DNA of 64,000 nt, taken from Ligula intestinalis (taxonomy: Eukaryota > Platyhelminthes > Cestoda > Diphyllobothriidea > Diphyllobothriidae). The stretch is from the NCBI GenBank assembly GCA_036362985.1, contig JAYGXS010000008.1, forward strand, positions 26,699,922 through 26,763,921, read 5' to 3'. The notes below the pieces were generated by a model that ran no database searches, had not been told where the DNA came from, and saw nothing but the letters and a program-made list of their open reading frames with translations. The translations under genes were made by a program, and so were the position numbers. Below are positions 54,168 through 63,990 of this stretch, piece after piece (within the stretch, counting starts at the first letter, position 1; each line of letters opens with the position of its first letter).

Positions 54168-54222
54168 AGGAAGCGCAAAGACAACGAAGACTGTCTGGAA
54201 AACAAGGAGAAGTTACGGTAGC
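54168..54222 (+). CDS. Possible additional exon of the coiled-coil gene
   Basis: AG at 54167-54168 region and GTAGCA donor-like sequence near 54218. Read with the two bases left by exon c it gives EKRKDNEDCLENKEKL, in keeping with the charged coiled coil. The end phase does not fit the 61048 exon directly, so either another exon intervenes or this one is spurious. Boundaries are approximate to a few bases. Confidence 0.25.
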
Positions 54223-54804
54223 AAATTCGGCAGAAATCACACTAATCTATGTCTCTTTGGTGACAGGAAAACGCCTGTTTTCGCAGACCTGCTCCCATCT
54301 CAGACTGGAATTCGGATAAAATTAAATTTATTGAGTAGATGCGTACAAACGGTAGGGTTGTGAATAGCACTGGCGGTTGCGGGTGTCATGAGTATGCCAG
54401 ATTGAAGGGGCGCCTGGACAAAGCCAGTGGTTCAGTTGTACGTCAATAGCAAATCGGAATACCATTTTAGGATTGGTTGAATTGAGTGACGAGGAGGGGG
54501 AACCATTGACAGGAGACTAAGACCGGTTATTGGAAATGAGGTCTGGTGCTAGTGCTAATGGAGTGACTACTCTGCCGAGTTGGGAAGGAAGCATGTGTTG
54601 GGCTCGATGGATTGAGGTTGCTTGGTGATCTCCATATCACTTTGTGACAGGATGTCGGTAACTGATTTCGGCATATCATGGTCACGTCAGATGACACCGA
54701 AAAATTCAGTTTTAGTCAGAAGACGTTTTGAAAGGATTGACCTTAACCATACCAGATGGTTGCGTGTTCATATCAAGTCGGGGTCACCAATATCACGGTG
54801 GCCA

Positions 54805-55090
54805 AGGTTAATAACAGAAGACTTGCCACTGCGCTCTTCAGGCCCAGAAGCTAAATGGGAGGAATAGTGAATTCTGTACAGAGGTAGTAGTCAATGTGTA
54901 GGAGAAAGTTGACTGTCGGACGAGCTTGCGTCAGGCCACCAGAGAAGGCACGTCCGAAATGGGTGCACGTGGAAGTCATTGCGGCGTCTATTGAGCAGTC
55001 TTTGTGTGAGTCAGCCCTGAAGGTGATTGGCAAGACCGGGTTTGGTTAGACCCACAGGTGCGCACGTGCTAGCGGCCGCGAGCCGCAAGA
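54805..55090 (+). repeat. Dispersed repeat R1, interrupted by gypsy copy 2
   Basis: CTCTTCAGGCCCAGAAGC, GTGAATTCTGTACAGAGG, GAGTCAGCCCTGAAGGTGAT and GCTAGCGGCCGCGAG follow the order of the complete R1 at 63550. It is broken at 55095 by the gypsy element and resumes at 59763 for a short stretch. Confidence 0.65.
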
Positions 55091-55095
55091 GTTTG
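55091..55095. other. Target-site duplication of gypsy copy 2 (left)
   Basis: GTTTG, identical to 59763-59767 on the other side of the element. Confidence 0.8.
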
Positions 55096-55434
55096 TGTTA
55101 TGTCCCCGGGGCTAGTAAGTGGAAGAAGGCAAACCGGACTGATCTTGAGAGTCTTTATTCAGGCTAACCTAGAGACAGCAGAAGGATGAATCGGCGTGTC
55201 CAGTACAGCCCTTTATAAGGCGCTGGTCCTTCTAGACTGTTCCAGGCCTATCGGACGAGCGGGGTGTTCTGGCGTGGTTTCCACGCCGTGACACGCTCTG
55301 GAACATCGCAGTGCACGCGGAGGCGGGCGTCACGTGTGCTCAGGCCGCGCGCGGCTGGTCTGCCAGCATGGCTTATCTGGGTGCACTGCCAACTCTGGGC
55401 CCTGAGTGCGTCACCGTTCGCGTTTCAATTACAC
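55096..55434 (-). repeat. 3' LTR of gypsy copy 2
   Basis: On the minus strand starts TGTAATTG (altered from TGTTATGG) and ends CCCCGGGGACATAACA. Paired with 59423-59762. Confidence 0.88.
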
Positions 55435-55447
55435 CTCCCTCTGTTGA
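55435..55447 (-). promoter_or_regulatory. Polypurine tract of gypsy copy 2
   Basis: On the minus strand AACAGAGGGAGG directly precedes the 3' LTR. Confidence 0.5.
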
Positions 55448-56305
55448 AAGATGGACCTCATATTTCTTCCTGCTTGGATCCACGACGAGGTGTTTAGGCC
55501 GTTGAACATTTCGATGACTTTTCGGATAGGCAGTGGTGACGACTTTGTCTCTTCCCTGGGTGCCAGGACCTCGAAAGTATCACATAGCACATCAAGTGCT
55601 ATTTGGCCACCCGAGGAGAGTCTGCGTCTCAGTTGATTTGCGTGCCGTTTGATTCTTCCTGCTGCCGTTTCGATCTCAAAAACGACGCCTCTCGCCTTTC
55701 TGACAACGCCCTCCATCCATGGTTTCTCACCGGGCTTGTAATTTCGGGCAAACACCTCTACTCCCTCGCGAAAGTACTGTTTTGACGGGCTGGGTGGCCG
55801 ATCTTCGGGTTTAAGTACTGCAGCCGTACATCGGGTTGTCGACCCAAAAACTGCTCTGCTGGTGTTTGACCACCCAGATCTCCTCTCGGAGTAGTTCTGT
55901 ACGCTAGGAGAAACGTGTTCATGTAGTTCATTTTCACCCCAGTGGCCCACATTTTCCTCATCGCTCCCTTGAATGTGTCCACAAACCGTTCTGCCTGCCC
56001 GTTCAATTGGAGATGAAAGGGCGGTGACGTTACACGTTGAACTCTCCATTTTTGGCATACTGTTGGAACAGCGATGATGTAAACTGGGTGCCATTATCGG
56101 TCACAATCTCCTTAGGAATATCATATCTAGAGATAAGCTCCTCCACCCTTTTTGCTGTGACCTCCGCGGTACCTGCTGCAACATCGAAAACTTCCAGCCA
56201 CTTCGACCACGCATCTTCTACTACTAGAAACATTCGGTTGAAGAATGGGCCGGCGAAGTCCATGTGAACTCGACTCCACGGTCTTATCACCTCTGGCCAT
56301 GGCAC
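55448..56305 (-). pseudogene. Gypsy copy 2 integrase
   Basis: The catalytic core on the minus strand: HMDFAGPFFNRM (D), VTDNGTQFTSSLF (D), then a one-base loss near 56055 (QQYAKNGEFNV out of frame), and resumed frames with LNGQAERFVDTFK (E) and a C-terminal part (YFREGVEVFARNYKPGEKPW). All DDE residues survive, but the frameshift breaks the protein. Also, as in copy 1, a base is missing in the upstream zinc-binding region near 56370. Confidence 0.82.
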
Positions 56306-56489
56306 AGGTTGTACTTTTGGGGGATTTTTAGCCTCACGTGCGCATAAACCGCAAATTCGCGCGAAGGTTCTACATCGTCATCAATTCCTGGCCAATATAC
56401 GTACCTCCGGGCCAGTTGTTTCATACGGGTCATGCCTTGATGTCCGGCGTGGACTTCTAGTAAAACCTGTTGTTTATGTCTAGCTGGGA

Positions 56490-57329
56490 TCACCACTCTG
56501 ACGTCATAATGATGCACTCTTCGGTTATATACAACTGATCCTTCCGGTTTCTGAAGGGCTTGATGGCTGCGTGTATATTGCTTTCCCTGGGCCAACCCGT
56601 CCGTATAAAGTCCTTTACCTGACATAATAAAGGATCTGCTGCCGTGGTTGTCCTGATGTGTTCGGCTGTGAGAGGTAGCGGTCGGATAACACTGCTAATC
56701 TCGTCGTCATCTTCTATCAAAGTGCTTGCGACCACAATGTCTTTCTGGTGTTCGTCACCTCCACTCAGTCGTGATAAAGCGTCTGGAGCTCCAAATTTCT
56801 GAGTGGGCACGTACTGGATTGTGAAGTCAAAACGCAGGCGAATAGTACTCCATCGTTGTATCCTCTTGGCCGCATACTGCGGCACACCACGATTCGTGCC
56901 AAATAAAAATTTAAGTGGTTGGTGATCGGTGTGAAGCGTAAAGTGTCTTCCGTAAATGAATTGATGAAACTTCTGTACTGCAAAGATAAGTGCCAGGGCC
57001 TCTTTCGCGATTTGACTAAAGTTTCTTTCTGCTTTTGTGAGTGACCGGGTGGCATGCCTCAAGGGCAGGATATTTCCATCGGTACCTTTCTGAAATAGGA
57101 CGCCACCTAGCCCATACTCAGATGCATCCACCTTAATTATCGTTTCTTTGTCGGCTTCGAAATGTGAGAGCACAGTCGACTCACTAATCTTCGCCTTTAT
57201 TTTGTCGAAGGCGTCTTGACAGTCAGGGGACCATTCAAATTTCACAGCTTTACAAATAAGCCGGTTTAACGGTGGCTTTAAACTATGTAGTTCCGCAATG
57301 AATGGGGAGTAGTAGCTGACCAGACCCAT
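56490..57329 (-). pseudogene. Gypsy copy 2 connection, RNase H and integrase N-terminus start
   Basis: Long open frame of 279 codons: MGLVSYYSPFIAELHSLK, VDASEYGLGGVLFQKG, KEALALIFAVQKFHQF, TDHQPLKFLFGT, DALSRLSGGDEHQ. RNase H D, E, D residues are present and, unlike copy 1, no stop precedes them. It ends at 56490; the integrase histidines continue in the next frame (VHAGHQGMTRMKQLARRYVY). Confidence 0.82.
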
Positions 57330-58096
57330 AAATGCGTGTAGCTCTCGAAAATTTTAGGTACCTTCACATTCTTAAATGCGACAACTTTCTCTGGATCGGG
57401 TGATCGTCCTGCCTTGCTTACCACAAAACCCAAGTAGTGAATTTCTTTTTGCAGGAACTCGCTCTTTTCCATGTTGATTTTTAGGCCATGGTCAATGAGA
57501 TTTACCATGACCTTATCAAGTCTCTCGAGCAACTCCTCGTCCGTACGACCGACAACCAAAATGTCATGCAAATATTCCAAAGTTCCAGGGATATTTGTAA
57601 GCATGGTGTCCATTAACTGCTGAAAAATACTAGGTGCTGTCTTGACGCCATAATTGAGGCGAGTATATTTGAACAACCCCTTATGTGTGTTAATCGTCAG
57701 CATTTCCTGCGCTGCTTCATCAACTGGTAACTGTAGGTGCGCCTCTGAAAGGTCAAACCTCGCGAAAACTTTCCTTCCATTAAGGGTGGCAAAAATGTGT
57801 TCTACAGTCGGCAAGGGGTAGTGATAGTCTTCCAATGCGTCATTCAGCCTGGTCGAGTAGTCTGCGCATAGTCTTATCCTACCGTTAGGCTTCTTAACGG
57901 CGACAACGGGAGCAGCCCATGCTGAATAATTTGTGGGACAGATTATGCCTTTCTGCTGCAAACGCTCCAGTTCTTCCTCGACCGCTGTTTGTACGGCAAA
58001 TGGGACGCGTCTACTCTGTCTAAAGACTGGCTTTTTCCCAGGCTTTACCCTCAAGTTTACTGTAGTCTTTGTACACGTTCCGGCTGACATCTCCAT
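57278..58096 (-). pseudogene. Gypsy copy 2 reverse transcriptase, YLHD active site
   Basis: Open for 272 codons: KPVFRQSRRVPFAVQ, IICPTNYSAWAAPVVAVKK, FARFDLSEAHLQLPVDE, LNYGVKTAPSIFQQLMDTML, EYLHDILVVGRTDEELLE. The frame is nearly intact, but the catalytic box is YLHD instead of YLDD, the same change as copy 1. The frame then exits into KIFESYTHLWVWSATTPH because of the same missing base as in copy 1. Confidence 0.88.
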
Positions 58097-58379
58097 CTGC
58101 TCGGCATACTTCTGCTTCAGGTCCTCTTCTGTAATGGTTACCGCACAGCATATCTCCTGGAATGGCGGATTCCAGAGACCCAGTTGGGATATAATCTTAT
58201 TTCCAAGGAGATCAGTGTTCGACTTCGATACATAAATGTCAGTCAGACAGGCCTTTTCCTCGAAAGCGATGGTGGCCTGGAAAACACCCTCAAAACATTT
58301 GTGTATTATTTGATGCCCAGGAACGGACGGTCGTTGGCTTCAGTTCTGGCGCTCCCAGGGCCTCCCACATGCCTTTACT

Positions 58380-58520
58380 AATTATCGTAAGGTCTGATGC
58401 TGTGCAACGTAATAGGTTCTCCATCTAGACTGACCATAAAATATTTTCTGTCTTCACAACTGAGGACGTGTGATTCACTTTGAGTTGTGGCATTACAGCT
58501 CTTTCTTGGATTGAGAGATT
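58380..58520 (-). pseudogene. Gypsy copy 2 protease remnant
   Basis: On the minus strand the segment reads MVSLDGEPITLHSIRP-like sequence: compared with copy 1 an 8-base deletion removes the VDT of the active site and shifts the frame. Confidence 0.6.
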
Positions 58521-59396
58521 TGGCGCGACAATGGGTCACCTTATGACCGAGTTGGGATCACTTGTAACACTTTCTACTGCGATAAGGGAATCGGATACAA
58601 AATGCCACCCTCCACATTTTCAACAGGCTCTTTTTGGTTTCCTTGGGGAACTATAATTCTCCCTAGATTTGCTGGATTTTGCTTCGTACACACGCTCTGG
58701 TAAGTTACTTGTGTCCCCGATCAGCCGAGTGTCGGTTTTGCTATTCATAATGCGAACACAGTCCTCTACTAACTCTTGGACCGTCATTTTTGTTCTCTGA
58801 TCTAATTGAGCAAGGAGGCGTGTACGGATGTCAGCGTCCTCAGGCAGCGCCAAAGCTTTAATAAACAGGAGTGATTTTATCTGCTGGCTAGTAACAGTTT
58901 CTAACTCCGCTTGATAGTATACATCATTCAGTCGTCCGGCTAGGTCAAAGCAGTCTTCCTCTGGCTGTCTCTCTAGCTTCAAAAATTCGTAACGTCTGTG
59001 AAACAGCGACTTAGAGAAACTAAATAAAGACTTCAATTACTTAACTGTGTCCGAAAATGATATGTCAACCGGCTTCTCAGATAAGAAAAACTTAACGTAC
59101 CGTTCGTGTTCTCTTTGACCAAGTTTGAGCAGTAGAATCTCCACCTTCGTCTTATCCTCTAGTTGTTTTCCTTCAGCAAACAGTCCTTCATATTTCCGGA
59201 ACCAGGCCTCGAAATTCACACCGCTGTCCGGGTCGTATGTAAAATCAGTTATACGGTCCTCAATCTGTTTTCGTTTGCTGTCTGTGGAGACTGGCCCCCA
59301 ATTTCCTTGCATTTCTTTGATAAGTGCTATAATGCTTTCCCGCTGGGCATCCAGTACTTCGTTTAGCGTTTCTTTCACCTTTTCTTGGCTGATCAT
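58521..59396 (-). pseudogene. Gypsy copy 2 gag
   Basis: Frame 59396-59037: MISQEKVKETLNEVLDAQ, FEAWFRKYEGLFAEGKQL, REHERYVKFFLSEKP (this part is deleted in copy 1), then a TAA. Frame 59036-58620: FHRRYEFLKLERQPEED, FIKALALPEDADIRTRLL, ending at a TGA that replaces the Trp of the first zinc knuckle; the second knuckle also has a stop (58559 region). Confidence 0.8.
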
Positions 59397-59422
59397 GCTG
59401 TTCGTTCGGCCGCGTCGCCAAT

Positions 59423-59762
59423 TGTTATGTCCCCAGGACTAGTAAGTGGAAGAAGGCAAGCCGGTCTGGTCGTGAGAGTCTTTATTCAGGCTAACACAGA
59501 GACAGCAGAAGGTTGAATCGGTACGTCCAGCACAGCACTTTATAAGGCGCTGGTCCTTCTAGACTGTTCCCGGCCTATCGGACGAGCGGCGTGGTTCTGG
59601 CGTGGTTCCCACGCCGCGACACGCTCTGGAACATCGCAGTGCACGCGGGGGCGGGCAACACGTGTGCTCAGGCCGCGCGCGGCCGGTCTGCGGGCATGGC
59701 TTATCGGGGGTGCACTGCCAACTCTGGGCCCTGAGTGCGTCACCATTCGCGTCTCCATAACA
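59423..59762 (-). repeat. 5' LTR of gypsy copy 2
   Basis: On the minus strand begins TGTTATGGAGACGCGAATGG and ends CCTGGGGACATAACA (perfect TGTTA/TAACA ends). It contains a TATAAAG box (GCCTTATAAAGTGC) and AATAAAGACTCTC-type polyadenylation signal. Confidence 0.88.
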
Positions 59763-59767
59763 GTTTG
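59763..59767. other. Target-site duplication of gypsy copy 2 (right)
   Basis: GTTTG, matching 55091-55095. Confidence 0.8.
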
Positions 59768-60254
59768 AGTGTTGCGCATGGAGTAAGGTCACTACAGCAC
59801 TGTCAGTTCGGTCTGTCAGATAGGCTAGCCCAGTTACTGTCTGGAAGCTCCATTTTCTCCCCTTTGGCGTTAAAGGGAAACACAAGTAGAGGGATTAGCA
59901 CCCTGCCACTGAAGCAGATCTAAATATGTTAGCTGTTGAGTATTACATAGTTTGTTTTGAAAGCCGAAACTTAAGTCACTGTTTTCACTTTCACACAGCC
60001 CCGAACTGATGAAATTTGCCCGAGCAGTTCGATCTAGGGCAGTCGGAATCATGCAAAGGTCGCAGGCCATCGCAACGGAGCTCAACAGAAAAATGAAAAA
60101 GGTACTGAGTTCGCATCTGGTTACAGTCAAAAAATGTTTCTAAACCATTACTACACCTAGTAAGCTGTGGTTCCGATAGGCAACTTCTCTCTAGTCTCAC
60201 GAGCGAGCCAGTTATTCTGTTAGCTGAAACAGAAACGCGCCACAACAAACTTAT
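59768..60254. other. R1 continuation, then no gene
   Basis: TTGCGCATGGAGTAAGGTCACTACAG continues R1 for a short distance (R1 ends with GGTCACTACAG-type sequence at 50585). The remaining open frames on the minus strand at 59870-60248 show no motif. Confidence 0.35.
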
Positions 60255-60485
60255 ATTAACTGTCGCTGGTGAACGTTTATCGATCGGTTATAGAACTTAA
60301 GCGTCCCGCTCTGCCTTGGGGTACATTCTCGAGTCCCACCAGCAGACGTAATGTGTAGACATTTAGACTTCTGACCAAAAGGTCGCGGATGCTGGTGGTG
60401 CACCACTTGGGGCTGGGTATGACTGGTTGACGACGCCTAATAAGCAGAAATGGCCACCTTCCAGTTTCCTCTGTCTTGCCGGCAG
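60255..60485 (+). repeat. tRNA-derived SINE (family A), degenerate
   Basis: GTAGACATTTAGACTTCTGA, CCAAAAGGTCGCGGATGC and CACCACTTGGGGCTGGGTAT. The A box region is damaged. First of a tandem pair. Confidence 0.65.
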
Positions 60486-60680
60486 CGCTATCGACCTATC
60501 TGCTAGCGATAGATTAATCTCACAGACGAGTGTTCATGTCTCCCGATCTGAACCGGCAAGACAACGAGCCCGCGGCTCAATGGTTAGAGTGTTAGACTTC
60601 CGATCAAGAGGTCACGAGCTCTAACCTCGGGCACTGCACCACCTAGGGTGGAGTATGACCGGTTGATGACAGTTGGTGGG
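60486..60680 (+). repeat. tRNA-derived SINE (family A)
   Basis: CCCGCGGCTCAATGGTTAGA (A box), GTGTTAGACTTCCGATCAAG, CACGAGCTCTAACCTCGGGC (altered B box). Second of the pair. Confidence 0.7.
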
Positions 60681-61047
60681 CTTGTGTTTACCAAAAACTT
60701 AAAGCAATATATTTCTGAAAAGCATTTGCTGAAATAATAACATGTTATGACGTTTAAGTCATGCTTGTAGGCTCACGTAAAAACGAAAACGCATTGCCGA
60801 GGAAAGTGATGGTTGGGCAGCCGCGACTATTTGGACGAACGTGTGATAGTGGATGACCTTGAGGCAGCTGACCTTGAAAAAGGACGCCAAACACAGCAAT
60901 GTTCGGCGTTGTCTACAAACTGCTCACTCAAGTTTAGGTCCCAAGTTGCATGAGTTAAGTCATTTACTGTAGTAGATATCGAAATACTTGTCAATGCTCT
61001 ATCTCCTGTAAAGCCACGGATTCACTGTGAAATAATTCTCTTTCAAG
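60681..61047. other. Intron of the coiled-coil gene, no feature
   Basis: No repeat or open frame of note; ends in the acceptor tctctttcaag. Confidence 0.45.
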
Positions 61048-61176
61048 GCTGAGGAAGACCGTATTGAGCGTGAATGGATGGATGCGCTGATTGCCTCCGA
61101 ACAGGAACGCGAATGCCAGGAGAGGATAGCCAAGTACAAAGTTAAACAGGAATTCGCCAAGTGCGTTCAGGACCAG
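61048..61176 (+). CDS. Coiled-coil (CFAP53-like?) gene, exon d
   Basis: Acceptor attctctttcaag, donor GTGAGT; 43 codons, phase 0 at both ends. AEEDRIEREWMDALIASEQE, RECQERIAKYKVKQEFAK, CVQDQ: a continuous amphipathic, E/K/R-rich helix. Laid against the C-terminal half of CFAP53 as I remember it (EEEKAQEKEFDRILEEDKAK...) charges and hydrophobics agree without gaps, but the similarity is of the low-complexity coiled-coil kind. Confidence 0.65.
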
Positions 61177-61424
61177 GTGAGTTAAAATTTGTGGACAATG
61201 TTGAAGCAGAAGTGAGCAGAGATGACCTTGTACTTTATGAAGGAAGAAGGCATACAGAAAAACATGCTAGATGACATGCATTGTCATTCAGCCGGGAAGT
61301 TCTGCAAGAACCCACCTGACTGGATAACCTCGACCACGTTATAACAGTCAACTGTCCCAAGATGAATAAAACACACAAGTTCTGAATTTCGTATGTAGGA
61401 TTTCGCCTGACCCGTTTCCGCTGC

Positions 61425-61490
61425 TGTCTCTGGTGGAGAATCCGCGAAACGTCAGGCGAACAAGTCTTGTCCCAGCGACCGTATCTTCTT
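61425..61490 (+). ncRNA. Truncated hammerhead-like PLE 3' end
   Basis: GTCT, CTGGTGG (degenerate core), AGAATCCGC and GAAACGTCAGGCGAACAAG, then TTGTCCCAGCGACCGTATCT. Most of stem II is deleted, so this copy should be inactive. It lies in the intron between exons d and e of the coiled-coil gene. Confidence 0.4.
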
Positions 61491-61672
61491 TTAATTACTT
61501 GCTTTATTGTTACTTATTTTATTTAGGTAGTCACTTTATATTATGTTGCGAAAATGCGCGTAACCTCAAGGTGACCCGTGCGGACACGCGTACAACACTT
61601 ATTATCAGCGCTTGTGATTTTCTATCATTTGACTCAACCCCGTTTACGTGTGCCGGTTGTCCTTTCTTTCAG

Positions 61673-61783
61673 CTGCGCGACAAAATGACGTTGCGATGTG
61701 GTGACTTCCAGAAGGAAAAGCACCGCTGTGAGACGGTTGTGGCTAAAGAACTAGCCGAACTTCAAGCGTATGTCACCGATTTT
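61673..61783 (+). CDS. Coiled-coil (CFAP53-like?) gene, exon e
   Basis: Strong acceptor (cctttctttcag), donor GTATGT; 37 codons, phase 0 at both ends, continuous with exon d. LRDKMTLRCGDFQKEKHRCE, TVVAKELAELQAYVTDF. The charged helix continues. No stop codon, so further exons should follow; none was recognised before 64000. Confidence 0.65.
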
Positions 61784-62769
61784 GTATGTACAGTATTTAC
61801 AAATCAATGGATTTAGCCTCAATTCTCTGGTAATTTTGCATATTCAAGAGTGCATTCTGCTGCCTGGAAAGTTTAGCAGATTCTTACAATATTCACTGCC
61901 GCTTCCAAAGTATCGATCTACTTTCCAGACGCGAGAGTGTTAGCACTCGCCTTCAGTGAACCCCCTATCATTTTACTGATCCCTGAAACGTCCTTTATTT
62001 GCGAACATCGTTCAAACGGTCCTGACAATGGGCCGGGTCTTCGTGGTTACCAGTTTCAATGGAGGTATTTTTACAGAAGGGAAGTTTAACTCCAAGCTAA
62101 ATTTGCAAATATAGGATGTACTATTTTGAATCATTTGCTATCACCCTTTCTCGCCATCTTAAAGCAAAGAATTTTGGGAGACCAATAATCCTATAAGTAC
62201 TCTTATTGCTCTGGATTCTTACTACGTAAGCATCGTCGATCATTGCAAACTAACACAAGCAGCCCAGGGAACTAATAAAAGACCCGATTAAAACCCACAT
62301 AAGTCTCATTTCTGAAGTGGAAGGGCACTCCCTTTTATCCATCAATTGTAGCAGTTGACTTTTTGACTCCCACCTGTTTCATCATGATAAGGGATCATGT
62401 GCATGATTTTCTGCATTACTGCAAGGCTTCACTTTATCGATACTTTATTTCACCGAAATTGATCACTGATAAATATAGTGAATATGGTGCAGTATACAGA
62501 CAAACAAAATTTTACCGGGTTTACATGCAAACCTTGTCCATTTCATTAAAACTAACTACATCTGACAATAGCACAGGAGTCGACTTCAAGGGGCGCTTGA
62601 CTATTGAGAATTCCACCCGTGAACGCATAAGTATGAGGACAGTGAGTAATGTCGCATTCTCCGCTCATTTTTATCTATTTAAAACAGCAGATGTGCTTGG
62701 GGCCATCATAATGTGCTAAAAATGGTGACTTGGAATTTTTTTCAACGATTCGGACTATGTGATCAGCTC
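61784..62769. other. No gene supported
   Basis: The 118-aa plus frame at 62363-62719 has no motif. Otherwise AT-rich, presumably intron or downstream sequence of the coiled-coil gene. Confidence 0.35.
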
Positions 62770-62975
62770 AGTGTGTGTTTTTGTGGATTGACCGACTTGT
62801 GGACTTGTGGTCAGGCTACATCAGGTCCTTCTCAGTGTGGACTTCATGGTACTGCCACTCCGAGGGATCTACACCAGGTATGAAAACATACCTTGGGAGG
62901 AGCAGTCTTGGCCACACCAGTGACATGCGGTCTCTCCGGTCTTCTTGACTTGGTCGTGACACGGGAGCTAGGTGG
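62770..62975 (+). repeat. Dispersed repeat R3
   Basis: GCTCAGTGTGTGTTTTTGTG, GGTACTGCCACTCC and GGTCTTCTTGACTTGGTCGT, GACACGGGAGC follow the order of 31640-31862. Confidence 0.4.
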
Positions 62976-63343
62976 GGGGGGGCAGGTGTGAGTGCGTCAG
63001 ATGCAGTGAAAGTCGAATCTCACTATAATCCAGTCACCGTCACTGCTCAAACTGTCATGTGCCGAAATTCACGGAGCGTAGCGCAAATATTACATTTTTA
63101 AAAGTAAGTCCGAAATAGTCCACCATGCTTTGAAGCCACCTCAGAAATACAAAATTGCAGTGATGATTCAGCTACGCGTGAAGCTTCTTCTTTACAAATA
63201 ATATTCAATCAATTATATTTGATGGAAAATTGCAAATTCAGAAAATGTGTGTACCTGGATTGCCTTATTTAATTGCAAGTCGTACATTCCAGAACACCAT
63301 CGGATGCACAAATAGTTTAGCATTGGAGAATATGGAGTAAAGA

Positions 63344-63538
63344 TTAGTCTTCTTTTACTGTATCACGGTTAAGACGTTCTTCAAATAAGTTTTCTCTCTT
63401 GCATTGTATCGACCGTTTACCTCCTAAACGGGCCATGCGGTAAATGTCTTGAACCGATCCGAGGACCAGATCAGATCGGGGCATGGCTGGCTTTATTCCG
63501 GTTGCGTTGGTAGCACGCATAGGTGAAGGCTCAGGCAC
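63344..63538 (-). CDS. Unrecognised minus-strand frame, possible terminal exon
   Basis: Encodes MPRSDLVLGSVQDIYRMARL, GGKRSIQCKRENLFEERL, NRDTVKED and a TAA. The last 40 residues look protein-like (basic/acidic, no low complexity), and ggttcaag before the DIYRMA segment could be an acceptor. No family recognised, no partner exon. Confidence 0.25.
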   Translation of the reverse strand: MPEPSPMRATNATGIKPAMPRSDLVLGSVQDIYRMARLGGKRSIQCKRENLFEERLNRDTVKED

Positions 63539-63549
63539 CAGCCATCCAC

Positions 63550-63990
63550 GGCTCTTATGGCATGGGAAACCCTAGCCGCTACGGTCTTCAGGCCCCATTC
63601 CCTGTGGAACGAAAAGCAGTGGGATGCCAGGGGAGAGAAATAATGCATTCTCTACAGAGCCAGTGGAGAATAGGTTGAAGAAAGCCCGCGGCTGGACGAG
63701 TGTGCGTCCGCACCCGTGAGGGTGCTGTCCGATGTTTCATGACAGCGCCTCCACCGAGATCATGTATGAGTCAGCCTCAGGAAGGTGATTGGCCAGATGG
63801 GATTAGGATCGACAGATCCTGGTGCGAAAGTGCCAGCAGTCGCGAGAGGCTGAACGTCGCACTCAGAATTGTGTACTACACTCCTACTCCGTGGGATCTA
63901 ACTCAGACTGAGTAGCGGCGCCGGCCGCCTGTGCCCGATCCTGTCTCCTTTCTTCTTGCCTCTGGTTTGACACCAGCCTCGGGCGGGTGA
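63550..63990 (+). repeat. Dispersed repeat R1, most complete copy
   Basis: AAACCCTAGCCGCTACGGTC, AATGCATTCTCTACAGAG, GGCTGGACGAGTGTGCGTCC, GAGTCAGCCTCAGGAAGG, GTGATTGGCCAGATGGG, GTCGCGAGAGGCTGAACG. It runs to near the window edge. The 71-aa frame within it is not conserved among R1 copies. Confidence 0.65.

Larger units (their letters stand above)
55096..59762 (-). mobile_element. Ty3/gypsy retrotransposon copy 2, both LTRs present
   Basis: A full-length minus-strand element of 4.67 kb: 5' LTR 59423-59762, primer-binding-like TGGCGACG (minus, from 59420), gag, protease remnant, RT, RNase H, integrase, polypurine tract, 3' LTR 55096-55434. Five-bp target duplication GTTTG. The two LTRs differ at roughly two dozen of 340 positions by eye, so insertion is not recent. 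It sits in R1 and inside the large intron of the plus-strand coiled-coil gene, in antisense orientation. Confidence 0.92.

Noticed and set aside
52424..61176. Direct splicing of coiled-coil exon c to exon d
   Set aside because: Phases disagree (2 versus 0). At least one intermediate exon is required.
62363..62719. 118-aa plus-strand frame
   Set aside because: No motif, no splice-site logic, AT-rich context.
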